A stretch of DNA of 64,000 bases from Sphingomonas sp. AOB5. Its GTDB lineage: Bacteria; Pseudomonadota; Alphaproteobacteria; Sphingomonadales; Sphingomonadaceae. Location: NCBI RefSeq assembly GCF_029433115.1, contig NZ_JARNTV010000016.1, positions 1-64,000 on the forward strand, in the 5' to 3' direction. Shown in pieces: positions 17,838 through 27,214 of this stretch (position 1 is the first letter of the stretch; the number at the start of each line of letters is the position of its first letter). The notes beneath the pieces are model-generated. The model was not told where the DNA came from. It made no database searches and saw only the letters and a program-made list of their open reading frames with translations. The translations under genes and the position numbers were made by a program.

Positions 17838-19325
17838 TTGTCGAGAACTGCCAGATTCGCGCCGGCGCATCGCCGGGCTTCGGGTGGTCCGCGCCTGCGG
17901 CTGGATGGCCTCTTCCTCAACATTCCGACGCGCTTCTGGGTGTTCGCCGCATTCATCGCCTTCGTCTTCCTGACGGGCGGGGGATCGCGTGAGGATATCG
18001 CGTCGCTGGTGATCCTGCGGCCGGCCGCCGCCTTCTTCGCCGCCTATGCGCTGACCGTGGCTGTGCCGGGCGATCTGGCGCGAGTGCGGGTGCCGCTGTT
18101 CCTGCTGATCGCACTGGCACTGTGGATGGCGATCCAGCTGATCCCGCTGCCCACCGGGCTGTGGTCCGCTCTGCCCGGGCGTGCCGATATCCTGGCGACC
18201 GATCGGCTGATCGGGCTGGGCGATATCTGGCGTCCGATCTCGCTGTCGCCGTCCAAGACGGTGAATTCGCTGGCGTCGCTGATCGTGCCGGCGGCGGCGC
18301 TGCTGTTGTACGCGGTGCAGGCCGAAGCCGACCGGCGGCGGCTGTTCGGCCTGTTCCTGATGATCGCCGCAGCGAGCGCCGTGCTGGGCATCGCGCAGAT
18401 CGCAAGCGGCGGGCAGGGGCCGCTCTATCTCTATGCCACGACCAATTTCGGCGATGCGGTCGGCCTGTTCTCGAACCGCAATCACAATGCGGTGTTCATC
18501 GGCAGCGTGCTGCTGATCGGTGCCTATCTTCTGGCCGAGCTTCGCCGCCTGACCCGCAGCAGCGAAAAATCGGTTGCGCCGGCGCTGATCGGCGGCGTCT
18601 TTGCGCTGGTGCTGGTGACGCTGCTGATCAACGGATCGCGCGCGGGCCTGATGATCGGCATGCTGGCGGTCGGCTTCGGCGTGGCGCTATATATCTGGCT
18701 GCGGCTGATGGAGCCGAAGGACGGGCATGTCCGGCCGATCCGCCTGTGGACCGGCTATCTGCCGATTATCGGCATCGTGCTGCTGGCGGTGCTCGCTGGC
18801 GCCGCGCTGTTTTCGCAATCCTCGTCGTTCGACCGGCTCGTCACCCTGTCTCTGGGCGAGGAACTGCGCGTGCAAACCCTGCCGCAGATCGCCGCGATGG
18901 CGAACGATCACTGGCTGTTCGGCACCGGCTTCGGCAGCTTCGAGCATATCTATCGCAGCTATGAGGCGAGCGAGTGGCTGCGCAGCGAATATGTCAACAA
19001 CGCGCATGACGACTGGCTGCAATGGATCATCGAAGGTGGCTTGCCCGCGATGCTGATCCTGTTCGGCTTCGTGGTCTGGCTGGCGGCGCGCTGCCTTGCG
19101 CACTGGAAGTCGCGGCAGGAGCAGCCTGCGCGCACCGGCATGGTGCTGACGGCGGCCGGCGTGCTGGGGCTGCTGCTTGTCGCCAGCCTGTTCGATTATC
19201 CGCTGCGCGTCCCGTCGATGATGGTGTACGCGATGCTGATGGTTGCGTTGATTGCGGACCCGCCCCAGCCGCGGGTGAAGCTGTCACGCAAGGAATCTTC
19301 CCGCGATCGCGGGCAGACGCGGTGA
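17838..19325 (+). CDS. Wzy_C-type polysaccharide polymerase or O-antigen ligase-like protein (TTG start)
   Basis: The 495-aa protein has about 11-12 membrane helices and a large periplasmic loop with the Wzy_C features GTGFGSFEHIY and the NNAHDDWLQWIIEGG motif. Members either polymerise lipid-linked repeat units or ligate glycans to an acceptor. Being directly upstream of the export lipoprotein and Wzc, it may be the polymerase of this system. The start appears to be TTG: AAGGGG lies 7 bases upstream and no ATG or GTG is available before the first helix. A second Wzy_C protein is encoded at 28297-29631. Confidence 0.85.
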   Translation: MSRTARFAPAHRRASGGPRLRLDGLFLNIPTRFWVFAAFIAFVFLTGGGSREDIASLVILRPAAAFFAAYALTVAVPGDLARVRVPLFLLIALALWMAIQLIPLPTGLWSALPGRADILATDRLIGLGDIWRPISLSPSKTVNSLASLIVPAAALLLYAVQAEADRRRLFGLFLMIAAASAVLGIAQIASGGQGPLYLYATTNFGDAVGLFSNRNHNAVFIGSVLLIGAYLLAELRRLTRSSEKSVAPALIGGVFALVLVTLLINGSRAGLMIGMLAVGFGVALYIWLRLMEPKDGHVRPIRLWTGYLPIIGIVLLAVLAGAALFSQSSSFDRLVTLSLGEELRVQTLPQIAAMANDHWLFGTGFGSFEHIYRSYEASEWLRSEYVNNAHDDWLQWIIEGGLPAMLILFGFVVWLAARCLAHWKSRQEQPARTGMVLTAAGVLGLLLVASLFDYPLRVPSMMVYAMLMVALIADPPQPRVKLSRKESSRDRGQTR

Positions 19326-19342
19326 GTTTGGAGAGAGACCGG

Positions 19343-20074
19343 ATGACGATCAGATCGGGCATTGCCGCACTGGGCGCCTGCTTCGCAGCGCTGCTGCTCT
19401 CCGCCTGCGGCAGCAGCAAGGTTCAGCCGATCGGCGGCGCGCCGGGGCTGCAGGTTGCACAGCTTTCCGAACTGCCGCGGCCGAGCACCGCGGACCGTTT
19501 CGTCACTGGCGATCCCTATGTCGTCGGCCCGTTCGATTCGATCGAGGTCGACGTCTATGGGGTGCCGGACCTGAAGCGTACCGTGGCGGTCGATGCGAGC
19601 GGCACCTTCTCCTACCCGCTGGCGGGTGTGGTGCAGGCGTCTGGCCTGACGCCGCGCCAGATCGCGGACGAAGTGTCGAAGAAGCTGCGTCCCTATATCA
19701 AGGAGCCGCAGGTCACGGTGAACGTGACCCAGATGAACAGCGCGAACCTGACCGTTGACGGGCAGGTGGCGCGTCCGGGCAATTATCCGGTGGTCGGCCG
19801 CCAGACGCTGATGCGCGCGATCGCGGTTGCGGGCGGCACTGCCGAATATGCCAAGCTGGAGGACGTGGTGGTGTTCCGCACCGTTCAGGGCCAGCGCTAT
19901 GTCGGCATCTATAACCTCGCTGCGATCCGCCGCGGTGCCTATGCCGATCCCGAACTCTTCCCGAACGATATCGTGATCGTCGGCGATTCGCCCGAGCGTC
20001 GCCGCTTCCAGGATATCCTGCAGGTCGTTCCGCTGATCACCGCGCCGCTCGTCGTCGCCCTCCAGTCGCTGTAG
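19343..20074 (+). CDS. Wza/GelD-type polysaccharide export outer-membrane lipoprotein
   Basis: The 243-aa protein has a lipoprotein signal (LLLSAC, lipidated C22), then a polysaccharide export domain (YVVGPFDSIEVDVYGVPDL ... FSYPLAGVVQASGLTP) and a SLBB-like region (VDGQVARPGNYPV). It would form the outer-membrane exit pore with Wzc. The ATG at 19343 follows a GAGAGAG site and is where the signal peptide begins. It lies 17 bases after the Wzy_C gene and 14 before wzc, so the genes probably form one transcript. It is shorter than E. coli Wza, as is common in sphingomonads. Confidence 0.92.
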   Translation: MTIRSGIAALGACFAALLLSACGSSKVQPIGGAPGLQVAQLSELPRPSTADRFVTGDPYVVGPFDSIEVDVYGVPDLKRTVAVDASGTFSYPLAGVVQASGLTPRQIADEVSKKLRPYIKEPQVTVNVTQMNSANLTVDGQVARPGNYPVVGRQTLMRAIAVAGGTAEYAKLEDVVVFRTVQGQRYVGIYNLAAIRRGAYADPELFPNDIVIVGDSPERRRFQDILQVVPLITAPLVVALQSL

Positions 20075-20088
20075 GTCTCGCACATTCC

Positions 20089-22311
20089 ATGAATACGCCC
20101 AGCTATACCTACGAAGAGGCTCCGTTCGATCCGGCGGCGCCGGCACCGGCCAACATCCGCGAGGGTTACCGCCCGTTGCGCCTCGACGAGCGCGCCATGT
20201 CGGTGATCGAGCGTTATTTCCAGGCGGTAATCAACCGCCGGCTGATGATCCTGGCGGTCGTGCTGCTCAGCGTGACCGTGGGTGTGATCACCTATCTGAT
20301 GGCGACGCCGCAATATATGGCGACCGCGCGGATCGAGATCTCGCGCAGCCAGGCCAAGGTGACCAACGTCAACGGCGTCGATATCGAAGATCGCGGCCGT
20401 GACCTGCAGTTCTACGAAACGCAGTACAACCTGCTGAAGGCGCGTTCGCTTGCCGAGCGGGTGGCGCGGGTGCTGGGTCTGCAGAACAGCGAAGCCTTTT
20501 TCACCACCTATGGCATCGGCAAGGAAGAGGGTGCTGCGGCGCCGAAGACCCGCAGCGCACGCGAGCAATCGGCGCGGCTGGAAAGCGCGGCAACGATCCT
20601 GCTGAGCGGTATCGAGATCGATCCGGTCGGCAATTCGAACCTTGTCGATATCCGTTTCCGCAGCCCGGACCCGGCGCTGTCGGCGAAGATCGCCAACACC
20701 TGGGCCCAGGAATATATCCAGTCCAACCTCGATCGCCGTTTCGCGACCACCGCCGATGCGCGCGGGTTCCTGGAACAGCGTCTGAACCAGCTGCGCACCC
20801 GGCTGGAAGCGTCCGAGCGCGAACTGGTCGCCTATTCCTCGGGCAAGGGTATCGTCACGCTTTCGACCAGCGAAGGCGAGGGCAAGACCAGCACCAACCG
20901 CACGATGGTGATGGACGATCTGGCCACGCTGAATAACGCGCTGAACGCCGCCGTCGCCGAGCGCGTTGCGGCCGAGAGCGCGCTGGCCGCCGCCACCGCC
21001 AATCCCAACGCCGCGAATCAGAGCACGCTTGCGAGCCTGCGCCAGCGCCGCGCCGAGCTTTCGGCACGCTATTCGGCGCTGCTGACGAAGTTCGAGCCGG
21101 GCTATCCCGAGGCCGAGGCGCTGCGCACCGAAATCTATTCGATCGACCAGAGCATCGCGCAGGAAGGTGGCCGCTCGCGCAGCGACGCCCTCGCGATCCT
21201 GCGTGCGGCACAGGCGAAGGAAGCCGATTTCCGCCGTCGCGTGGAAGCGCTGACCAAGGATTTCAACATCCAGCGCAGCAACATGATCGAATATCAGATC
21301 CTGCAGCGCGAAGTGGACACCAACCGCCAGCTCTATGACGGCCTGCTCCAGCGCTACAAGGAGATCGGCGTTGCCGGTGTCGGCACCAACAACATTGCGA
21401 TCGTCGATCCCGCCGATGTACCGCGCGGACCGTTCGAGCCGAGCCTGCCGCGCAGCCTGGGCACTTCGCTGCTGATCGGCCTGATACTGGCCGCCGCACT
21501 GGTGGTGATCGCGGAAGAAATCGACCAGAGCCTGCGCGACCCGGCGGACGTGCAGCGCGAGCTGGGCCTGCCGTTGCTCGGCACGATCCCCCGCGTCGAC
21601 GACAAGGACGTGGCCGAGGAACTGCGCGACAAGAAGACGCAACTCTACGAGAGTTATCTCGCGGTGCGGACCAACCTGTCGTTCCTCACCGATCATGGTG
21701 CGCCGGGGATCTTCATGCTCACCAGCTCGCGCCCGAACGAAGGCAAGAGCCTGTCTGCCTATGCGCTGGCACGCCTCTTTGCCGAGACCGACGCGAAGGT
21801 GGTGCTGGTCGACGCGGATATGCGCAACACGCGGCTGGACGACCTGATCGATTCGAACACCGGCCCGGGGCTGAGCAACTATCTGTCGGGCGCGTCGAAT
21901 ATCGGCGACGTCATCCAGAGGCCGAGCGATCAGAACTTCGCGATGATCACGGCCGGCCCGATGCCGCCCAACGCGGCCGAGCTGTTGTCGTCCGAGCGGT
22001 TCCGCGACCTGCTCGCCCATCTGCGCGAGACGTTCGATCATGTGATCATCGATGCGCCGCCGGTGCTGGGCCTGGCCGACGCGCCGCTACTCAGCCGTTC
22101 GGTGGACGGCGTGCTGTTCGTGGTCGAATCCAATGTCGGCAAGCTGCGGCTGGTCCGCGGCGCGCTCCGGCGGCTCGAACTGCCGGGCGCCAAGGTGTTC
22201 GGCGCGCTGGTCACCAAGCTGGACAACCGTAACAACACTTACGGCTATGGTTACGGGTACGGCTATGGCTATGGCCGCGGCGGCAAGCAGGAAGCGCGAA
22301 GCGCCGGATGA
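20089..22311 (+). CDS. wzc: Wzc-type polysaccharide co-polymerase and tyrosine autokinase
   Basis: The 740-aa protein has a cytoplasmic N-terminus, a first membrane helix (about 52-71), a Wzz-like periplasmic domain with coiled coil, a second helix near 465-485 and a BY-kinase domain. The kinase has Walker A at 547-554 (RPNEGKS, K553) and Walker A' VLVDADMR. The tail carries six alternating tyrosines (Y718-Y728, YG repeats), the expected autophosphorylation cluster. It controls chain length and export together with the Wza-type lipoprotein. Unlike gellan systems with split GelC/GelE, both domains are in one polypeptide here. Confidence 0.95.
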   Translation: MNTPSYTYEEAPFDPAAPAPANIREGYRPLRLDERAMSVIERYFQAVINRRLMILAVVLLSVTVGVITYLMATPQYMATARIEISRSQAKVTNVNGVDIEDRGRDLQFYETQYNLLKARSLAERVARVLGLQNSEAFFTTYGIGKEEGAAAPKTRSAREQSARLESAATILLSGIEIDPVGNSNLVDIRFRSPDPALSAKIANTWAQEYIQSNLDRRFATTADARGFLEQRLNQLRTRLEASERELVAYSSGKGIVTLSTSEGEGKTSTNRTMVMDDLATLNNALNAAVAERVAAESALAAATANPNAANQSTLASLRQRRAELSARYSALLTKFEPGYPEAEALRTEIYSIDQSIAQEGGRSRSDALAILRAAQAKEADFRRRVEALTKDFNIQRSNMIEYQILQREVDTNRQLYDGLLQRYKEIGVAGVGTNNIAIVDPADVPRGPFEPSLPRSLGTSLLIGLILAAALVVIAEEIDQSLRDPADVQRELGLPLLGTIPRVDDKDVAEELRDKKTQLYESYLAVRTNLSFLTDHGAPGIFMLTSSRPNEGKSLSAYALARLFAETDAKVVLVDADMRNTRLDDLIDSNTGPGLSNYLSGASNIGDVIQRPSDQNFAMITAGPMPPNAAELLSSERFRDLLAHLRETFDHVIIDAPPVLGLADAPLLSRSVDGVLFVVESNVGKLRLVRGALRRLELPGAKVFGALVTKLDNRNNTYGYGYGYGYGYGRGGKQEARSAG

Positions 22312-23567
22312 GCGAAGACGTGACCGGTTCCATGCCCCGGACGATCCTGATCTGGGGGCTGGCCTCGCTTGCCGCGCTGTGGCTCGGGCTGACCGCGCTC
22401 GGCGGCGTGATGGCGACGCCACGGCCAAGCGTGGCGGCTGCGCTCTTCCCCGCCAACGGCTTCGCCTATGAGCGGCTGGCGGCGAACGAAGCGACGCGCG
22501 AGAGCGAGAACCTGAAGGATATCAAGCTATCGCAAGCGAGCCTGGACGATGCGCTGAATGCGTTGCGGCATGAGCCGCTGGCGTCGACCGCGCTGACGCT
22601 GATCGGCCTGTCGCGAGGCACGTCGCCGGATGCGGCGAAGATCATCATCCGCGCCAATGCGATGGACAAGCACCAGCTCGTCGCGAACGCGTGGCTGATC
22701 AATCATTATGGTACCGAGGGCCGCGCGCGCCCGGTGCTGAACCTTCTCGACGAAGCGCTGCGCGTCAATCCGGGCCTGTCGGAGCGCTATATGCCCGCGC
22801 TGGCACAGGCGCTGATCGATCCTCAGACGCTTCCGGTCCTGCAGCAGATGCTGGGCCGGAAGCCGGGCTGGGCGCCTTCATTCTGGCAGGCGGTGACGGG
22901 CAATCCCGCCTCGCTGCCCAACGCCGAAGTGCTGCGCGCGCGGATGCTGGCGGGTGCCGAAGAGCTGGGGCAGACCGACGAATTGCTGATGGCCGCATTC
23001 GTGGCCGCCCGCCGGATGGACCTTGCGCTCAGCTACCAGAAGCACCTGAAGCCGTTTGCCGAGGACAATGGCAATCTGGTCCGCAATTCGAGCTTCAACG
23101 AAGTGACGCGCCTTGCGCCGCTCGACTGGGAGCTGAGCAGCGATGGCCGGGTTAGCGCGGCGATCGACGAAGGCCGTGGCGTGCTGGAGATGAACGCGAT
23201 CTCCGGTTCGTCGGCGGTGGCGGCGCGCCAGCTGATCGCGATTCCGCCGGGCAATTACGTGCTTTACGCGAAGCTGGGCCAGCAATCGCTGGGCACTGGC
23301 AGCGACATTCAGGTTCGCGTCCATTGTGCCGAGGCGATCAGCGGAACGCAGCCGCGGCTCGACGTGGGGCTGACCAGCGATGTCGAGCGCGCCTTCGTCA
23401 TTCCCGAGGGATCGCCGTGCCGCTTCTACTGGGTCGAGGTCGAATTGTCGGCGATCGATGCGCCGGGTCCGGTGCTGGCCCTGCTCGCGGAACTGCGGAT
23501 CGTTCGCGGGCGTGCCCAGCCTTCGTCTGCGCCGCTGCCGACGCCGGCAGCTACGCCCGCGCCCTGA
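22308..23567 (+). CDS. Membrane-anchored protein of unknown function coupled to wzc
   Basis: The 419-aa protein has one N-terminal membrane helix (about 12-34). A helical, TPR-like region (about 60-250) follows, then a beta-rich C-terminal part that begins NLVRNSSFNEVTRLAPLDWELSS and looks like a carbohydrate-binding or jelly-roll domain. It ends in a Pro/Ala tail. The ATG overlaps the wzc stop (ATGA), so it is made with the export machinery and probably works in the periplasm. I do not recognise a named family, and a structural or glycan-binding role is only inferred from context. Confidence 0.8.
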   Translation: MSEDVTGSMPRTILIWGLASLAALWLGLTALGGVMATPRPSVAAALFPANGFAYERLAANEATRESENLKDIKLSQASLDDALNALRHEPLASTALTLIGLSRGTSPDAAKIIIRANAMDKHQLVANAWLINHYGTEGRARPVLNLLDEALRVNPGLSERYMPALAQALIDPQTLPVLQQMLGRKPGWAPSFWQAVTGNPASLPNAEVLRARMLAGAEELGQTDELLMAAFVAARRMDLALSYQKHLKPFAEDNGNLVRNSSFNEVTRLAPLDWELSSDGRVSAAIDEGRGVLEMNAISGSSAVAARQLIAIPPGNYVLYAKLGQQSLGTGSDIQVRVHCAEAISGTQPRLDVGLTSDVERAFVIPEGSPCRFYWVEVELSAIDAPGPVLALLAELRIVRGRAQPSSAPLPTPAATPAP

Positions 23568-23576
23568 ACCTGCCGG

Positions 23577-24731
23577 TCAGGCCTCGGCCAGCAGCGCTTC
23601 GCGTACCCCGGCGATGATATAGTCCTGCTCGTCTTCGGCGAGATAGGGATGCATCGGCAGGCTCATCACTTCGGCGGACAGCGATTCCGATACGGGCAGG
23701 CCGTTTCCGGTGAACGGATAGTGGCGATACGCACCCTGATGGTGGAGCGGGCGGGGGTAATAGACCGCAGTCGGAATACCCTTTGCCTTGAGCGCAGCCA
23801 TGATCGCATCGCGGCGCGCGGGCGGCACCTTCAGCGTATATTGCGCCCAGACGGACGTGGTGCCCTCCGACATCGGCGGGACGGCGGCGATATCGGCGAA
23901 GGCGGCGTTGTAGCGCGCGGCGACCTGCTGGCGCAGGGCGATCTCCTCTTCGAAGATCGACAGCTTCTGCAGCAGGATCGCTGCCTGGATCGTGTCGAGG
24001 CGGCCGTTCACGCCGATGCGCTCGATATCATATTTGTCGATCGTGGAGCGGCCATGGAGACGGATCGATTCGCAGATGCTGGCGAGGTTCGGATCGTCGG
24101 TCAGGATCGCGCCGCCATCGCCATAACAGCCGAGCGGCTTGGCCGGGAAGAAGCTGGTCGCGGTGATCGTGCCGAAGGTGCCGACCTTGCCCGCAGGCGT
24201 TTCCGCGCCAAGCGACTGGGCAGCGTCGGCGATGATCCACATATCGCCTGCGGCGGCGCGGATCGCTTCATAGTCGGCGGGGAGACCGAACAGGTCGACC
24301 GCGATCAGGCCGACCGGGTTCAGGCCCTTGGCCCTGGCCAGCGCGGTGCCCGCGGCAATACCGGCAGGATCCAGATTGAAGTCGCTGCCGTCGACATCGA
24401 TGAAGATCGGCGTGGCCCCGAGCAGCGCGATCGCCTCGGGCGTGGCGGTGTAGGTGAACCCGGGGCAGAGGACGGCGTCGCCGGGCTTCAGGCCCAGCGC
24501 CATCATTCCGATCAGCAGTGCGTCGGTGCCGCTGGCGCAGCTGACCACATGCTTCGCGCCGCTCAGGCTGGCGAGTGCGGCTTCCAGCTCAGCGATTTCG
24601 GGACCCATGATATACTGGCCGTGATCGAGCACGCGCTTGATCGCTGCATCGACCTGCGGGCGGATGCGGGCCTGCTGGGCCTCCAGATCGATAAAGGCGA
24701 CCTTACGGAGTTCAGACGCGTTCGAGGCCAT
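23577..24731 (-). CDS. wbpE: DegT/DnrJ-family sugar aminotransferase (WbpE-like)
   Basis: The 384-aa PLP enzyme has GTDALLIGMMALGLKPGD, the PLP-contact FIDVDGSDFNLDP and IIADAAQSLGA, and the Schiff-base lysine K198 in SFFPAKPLGCYGDGG. It most resembles WbpE/WlbC, which transaminate UDP-GlcNAc-3-keto-uronate. That fits its neighbours, a WbpD-type acetyltransferase and a WbpA-type dehydrogenase, overlapping or adjacent upstream. Other 3- or 4-aminotransferases share these motifs, so substrate assignment rests on context. Confidence 0.88.
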   Translation of the reverse strand: MASNASELRKVAFIDLEAQQARIRPQVDAAIKRVLDHGQYIMGPEIAELEAALASLSGAKHVVSCASGTDALLIGMMALGLKPGDAVLCPGFTYTATPEAIALLGATPIFIDVDGSDFNLDPAGIAAGTALARAKGLNPVGLIAVDLFGLPADYEAIRAAAGDMWIIADAAQSLGAETPAGKVGTFGTITATSFFPAKPLGCYGDGGAILTDDPNLASICESIRLHGRSTIDKYDIERIGVNGRLDTIQAAILLQKLSIFEEEIALRQQVAARYNAAFADIAAVPPMSEGTTSVWAQYTLKVPPARRDAIMAALKAKGIPTAVYYPRPLHHQGAYRHYPFTGNGLPVSESLSAEVMSLPMHPYLAEDEQDYIIAGVREALLAEA

Positions 24732-25305
24732 TCGCGCCCTCCCGATAATTGGATCCGTCGATGGGGCAGACGAGATCGTCGCCCAGTTTCGCGCCCGCCA
24801 CGCTCATCCAGCCGATGCGGCGCGCGGGGACGCCCGCCATCATCGCGTGGGCAGGCACATCGCCGGTGACGACCGCGCCCGCGGCGATGAAGCAATATTC
24901 GCCCAGCGTATGGCCGCAGACGATGGTGGCGTTGGCGCCGATCGAGGCACCGCGCTTCACCAGCGTGTCGCGCGCCTCGTCCATCCGCTGCACCTCGGCA
25001 CGGGGATTGTTGACGTTGGTGAAGACGCAGCTGGGGCCGCAGAATACGCCGTCCTCAAGGGTGACGCCCTTGTAGATCGAGACATTGTTCTGGATCTTGC
25101 ACCGGTCGCCGATGGTCACGTCCGGCCCGGCGACGACATTCTGGCCGAAGCTGCAGCCTTCGCCGATCACCGTGTTCGGCAGGACATGGCAGAAATGCCA
25201 GATGCGGGTGCCCACGCCGATCCGGGCGGGGCTGTCCACATAGCTGCTCTCGTGGATCAGCACGCCCGGGAAGCCGGCACGCTCCTGCATCTGGGGATTG
25301 CTCAT
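24712..25305 (-). CDS. wbpD: UDP-amino-sugar N-acetyltransferase (WbpD-like)
   Basis: The 197-aa protein is a left-handed beta-helix acyltransferase with repeated hexapeptides and the WbpD/WlbB-type segment FTNVNNPRAEV, followed by GASIGANATIVCGHTLGEY. It would acetylate the 3-amino group of UDP-GlcNAc3NA using acetyl-CoA. The ATG at 25305 overlaps the stop of the upstream dehydrogenase (ATGA), and the 3' end overlaps the aminotransferase start by 20 bases. It is tightly coupled within the wbpA-wbpD-wbpE trio. Confidence 0.9.
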   Translation of the reverse strand: MSNPQMQERAGFPGVLIHESSYVDSPARIGVGTRIWHFCHVLPNTVIGEGCSFGQNVVAGPDVTIGDRCKIQNNVSIYKGVTLEDGVFCGPSCVFTNVNNPRAEVQRMDEARDTLVKRGASIGANATIVCGHTLGEYCFIAAGAVVTGDVPAHAMMAGVPARRIGWMSVAGAKLGDDLVCPIDGSNYREGANGLERV

Positions 25306-26615
25306 GCCCGGGCGACGTTGTCCGCGGCGCGGCAGACGTTGCGGGTGTCGACCACGAGCTTGGCGCTGTCGACGATCAGGTCCCAATCGACATCGGCATG
25401 ATCGGTGGCGACCAGCACTACGTCATAGGCAGCGACATTGGCCGCAGTGATGTCCACGGACTTGCGGCCGGCGAATTCGGGATGGTCGCGGGTCATCGGC
25501 ACTTCGGGGATGTGCGGATCGTGATAGTCGACGGTCGCGCCGCGATGCTCGAGCAGCTCGGTGAGCTTGAGCGCCGGGCTTTCGCGCATGTCGTCGACAT
25601 TCTTCTTGTAGGCCATGCCCATCAGCAGGATCTTCGATCCGTTGAGGCCGCGGCCGGTCTGACGGTCGAGCGCTTCGGCGAGACGATCGATCACATAGCG
25701 CGGCATGCTGGTGTTGATCTGACCGGCCAGCTCGATGAAGCGGGTGGGGCTTTCGAACTCGCGCGCCTTCCAGGTCAGGTAGAAGGGGTCGATCGGGATG
25801 CAGTGCCCGCCCAGGCCCGGGCCGGGGTAGAAAGCCATATAGCCGAACGGCTTGGACTTGGCGGCTTCGATCACTTCCCAGACATTGATGCCCATCTTGT
25901 CGAAGATCATCTTCAGCTCGTTGACGAGCGCGATGTTGACCGAGCGGAAGATGTTCTCGGTCAGCTTGACCGCCTCAGCAGTGGCCGCGGACGTGACCGG
26001 CACGGTGCGGCTGACGAGATTGTCATAGACCTTCACCGCCAGCTTCAGCGAATCCGCATCGTCGGCGCCGACGACCTTGGGGATCACCGAGTTGGAGAAA
26101 TCCGGATTGCCGGGATCCTCGCGCTCGGGCGAGAAGGCGAGGAAGAAGTCGGTGCCGGCCTTCAGCCCCTTGGCCTCGAGGATCGGCTGCATCACCTCGC
26201 GCGTGGTGCCGGGCCAGGTGGTGGATTCCAGCACGACGAGCTGGCCGGGGCGCAGCGCGGCGGCGATCGCCTCGGTCGATTTCTCGACATAGGTGAGGTC
26301 CGGCTCCTGATGCTTGTCGAGCGGGGTGGGGACCGCGATCAGCACCGCGTCCGGCTCGCCCAGGCGCGACATGTCGGCCGTCGCCTCGAACTTGCCGTCG
26401 GCGATGGGCTGACGGAACTGTTCGCCGGAGATGTGCTTGATGATGGTTTCGCTGGCCATCAGCTGTTCGACGCGGCTCTGCTCGACGTCAAAGCCGAGCA
26501 CGCGGAAGCCGCGGCTGACGGCGGTCAGCGCGAGGGGCAGGCCGACATAGCCGAGGCCGATGATGCCGATAGTGAAATCGCGCTGGTCCACTCGGTCGAG
26601 AAGCCGGTCGAGCAT
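25302..26615 (-). CDS. wbpA: UDP-N-acetylglucosamine 6-dehydrogenase (WbpA-like)
   Basis: The 437-aa protein has the NAD motif GIIGLGYVGLPLAL and the catalytic cysteine in GPGLGGHCIPIDPFYLTWKA, the form typical of WbpA rather than WecC. It would oxidise UDP-GlcNAc to UDP-GlcNAcA, the first step to 2,3-diamino uronic acids. The ATG at 26615 is close to the Rossmann fold; the longer frame upstream is arginine/proline-rich and unlikely. It is distinct from the wecC gene at 9434-10732, so the window encodes two UDP-sugar 6-dehydrogenases. Confidence 0.92.
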   Translation of the reverse strand: MLDRLLDRVDQRDFTIGIIGLGYVGLPLALTAVSRGFRVLGFDVEQSRVEQLMASETIIKHISGEQFRQPIADGKFEATADMSRLGEPDAVLIAVPTPLDKHQEPDLTYVEKSTEAIAAALRPGQLVVLESTTWPGTTREVMQPILEAKGLKAGTDFFLAFSPEREDPGNPDFSNSVIPKVVGADDADSLKLAVKVYDNLVSRTVPVTSAATAEAVKLTENIFRSVNIALVNELKMIFDKMGINVWEVIEAAKSKPFGYMAFYPGPGLGGHCIPIDPFYLTWKAREFESPTRFIELAGQINTSMPRYVIDRLAEALDRQTGRGLNGSKILLMGMAYKKNVDDMRESPALKLTELLEHRGATVDYHDPHIPEVPMTRDHPEFAGRKSVDITAANVAAYDVVLVATDHADVDWDLIVDSAKLVVDTRNVCRAADNVARA

Positions 26616-26628
26616 GTGATGCCAATTC

Positions 26629-27210
26629 CTAGTTTTGGGAGGTGATGGTGCGGGTCCGGACCGCGGCGGCAGGAATGCCTGCATAGACGGTCCAGGGGTT
26701 AAGGTCTCGTGTCGCGGTGCTGCCAAGGCCGAGCACGGCGCCGCGGCCGATGGTGACGCCGGGGCCGACCGAGGCCCGCGCGGCGACCCATGCGCCGGGT
26801 TCCAGCGTGATCGGGGCGGTGATCAGGTCGAAGCCCGGGCGCGACCAGTCATGACTGCCGGTGCACAGATAGGCGCCCTGCGACACGCAGCAATCCGCGC
26901 CGATGCGGACGTCCGCCAGATTGTCGATCCAGACCTGCTCGCCGATCCAGCTATGGTCACCGATGGTGAGCCGCCACGGGAATTTCACGCGGATGCCGGG
27001 CTTCAGCACCACCTTCGCGCCGATGCTCGCGCCGAACAGGCGGAGCAGGAAGCGGCGATGCGTGCTGCCGGGCAAAGCGGAGGAGACGAAGATCGTCTGC
27101 ACGACGATCCACGCCAGCTCGACCAGCGCCGGACGGCCGCGGGTGAAGCTGCCTGCGCTATAGGTGCCGAGATCGGGAACCTGCTGATCGGGTGGGGGAG
27201 GCGCAAGCAT
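26629..27210 (-). CDS. WcaF-like polysaccharide O-acetyltransferase
   Basis: The 193-aa protein has a hydrophobic N-terminal third followed by hexapeptide repeats. The WcaF-like stretches are LGTYSAGSFTRGRPALVELAWI, YLCTGSHDWSRPGFDL and VYAGIPA. Such enzymes acetylate sugars of exopolysaccharides, usually at the lipid-linked stage. The ATG at 27210 lies 4 bases after the upstream glycosyltransferase stop. An in-frame ATG at 27234 would overlap that gene and is a possible alternative. The acceptor sugar is unknown. Confidence 0.85.
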   Translation of the reverse strand: MLAPPPPDQQVPDLGTYSAGSFTRGRPALVELAWIVVQTIFVSSALPGSTHRRFLLRLFGASIGAKVVLKPGIRVKFPWRLTIGDHSWIGEQVWIDNLADVRIGADCCVSQGAYLCTGSHDWSRPGFDLITAPITLEPGAWVAARASVGPGVTIGRGAVLGLGSTATRDLNPWTVYAGIPAAAVRTRTITSQN

Positions 27211-27214
27211 GGGA

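Noticed and set aside
19939..22041. A 700-codon open frame on the minus strand
   Set aside because: It mirrors the wzc gene, which has Walker motifs and a tyrosine tail. The reverse frame has no recognisable domain.
22231..22282. Tandem DNA repeat resembling a microsatellite
   Set aside because: It is within the wzc coding frame and encodes the expected tyrosine-rich tail, so it is not listed as a separate repeat element.
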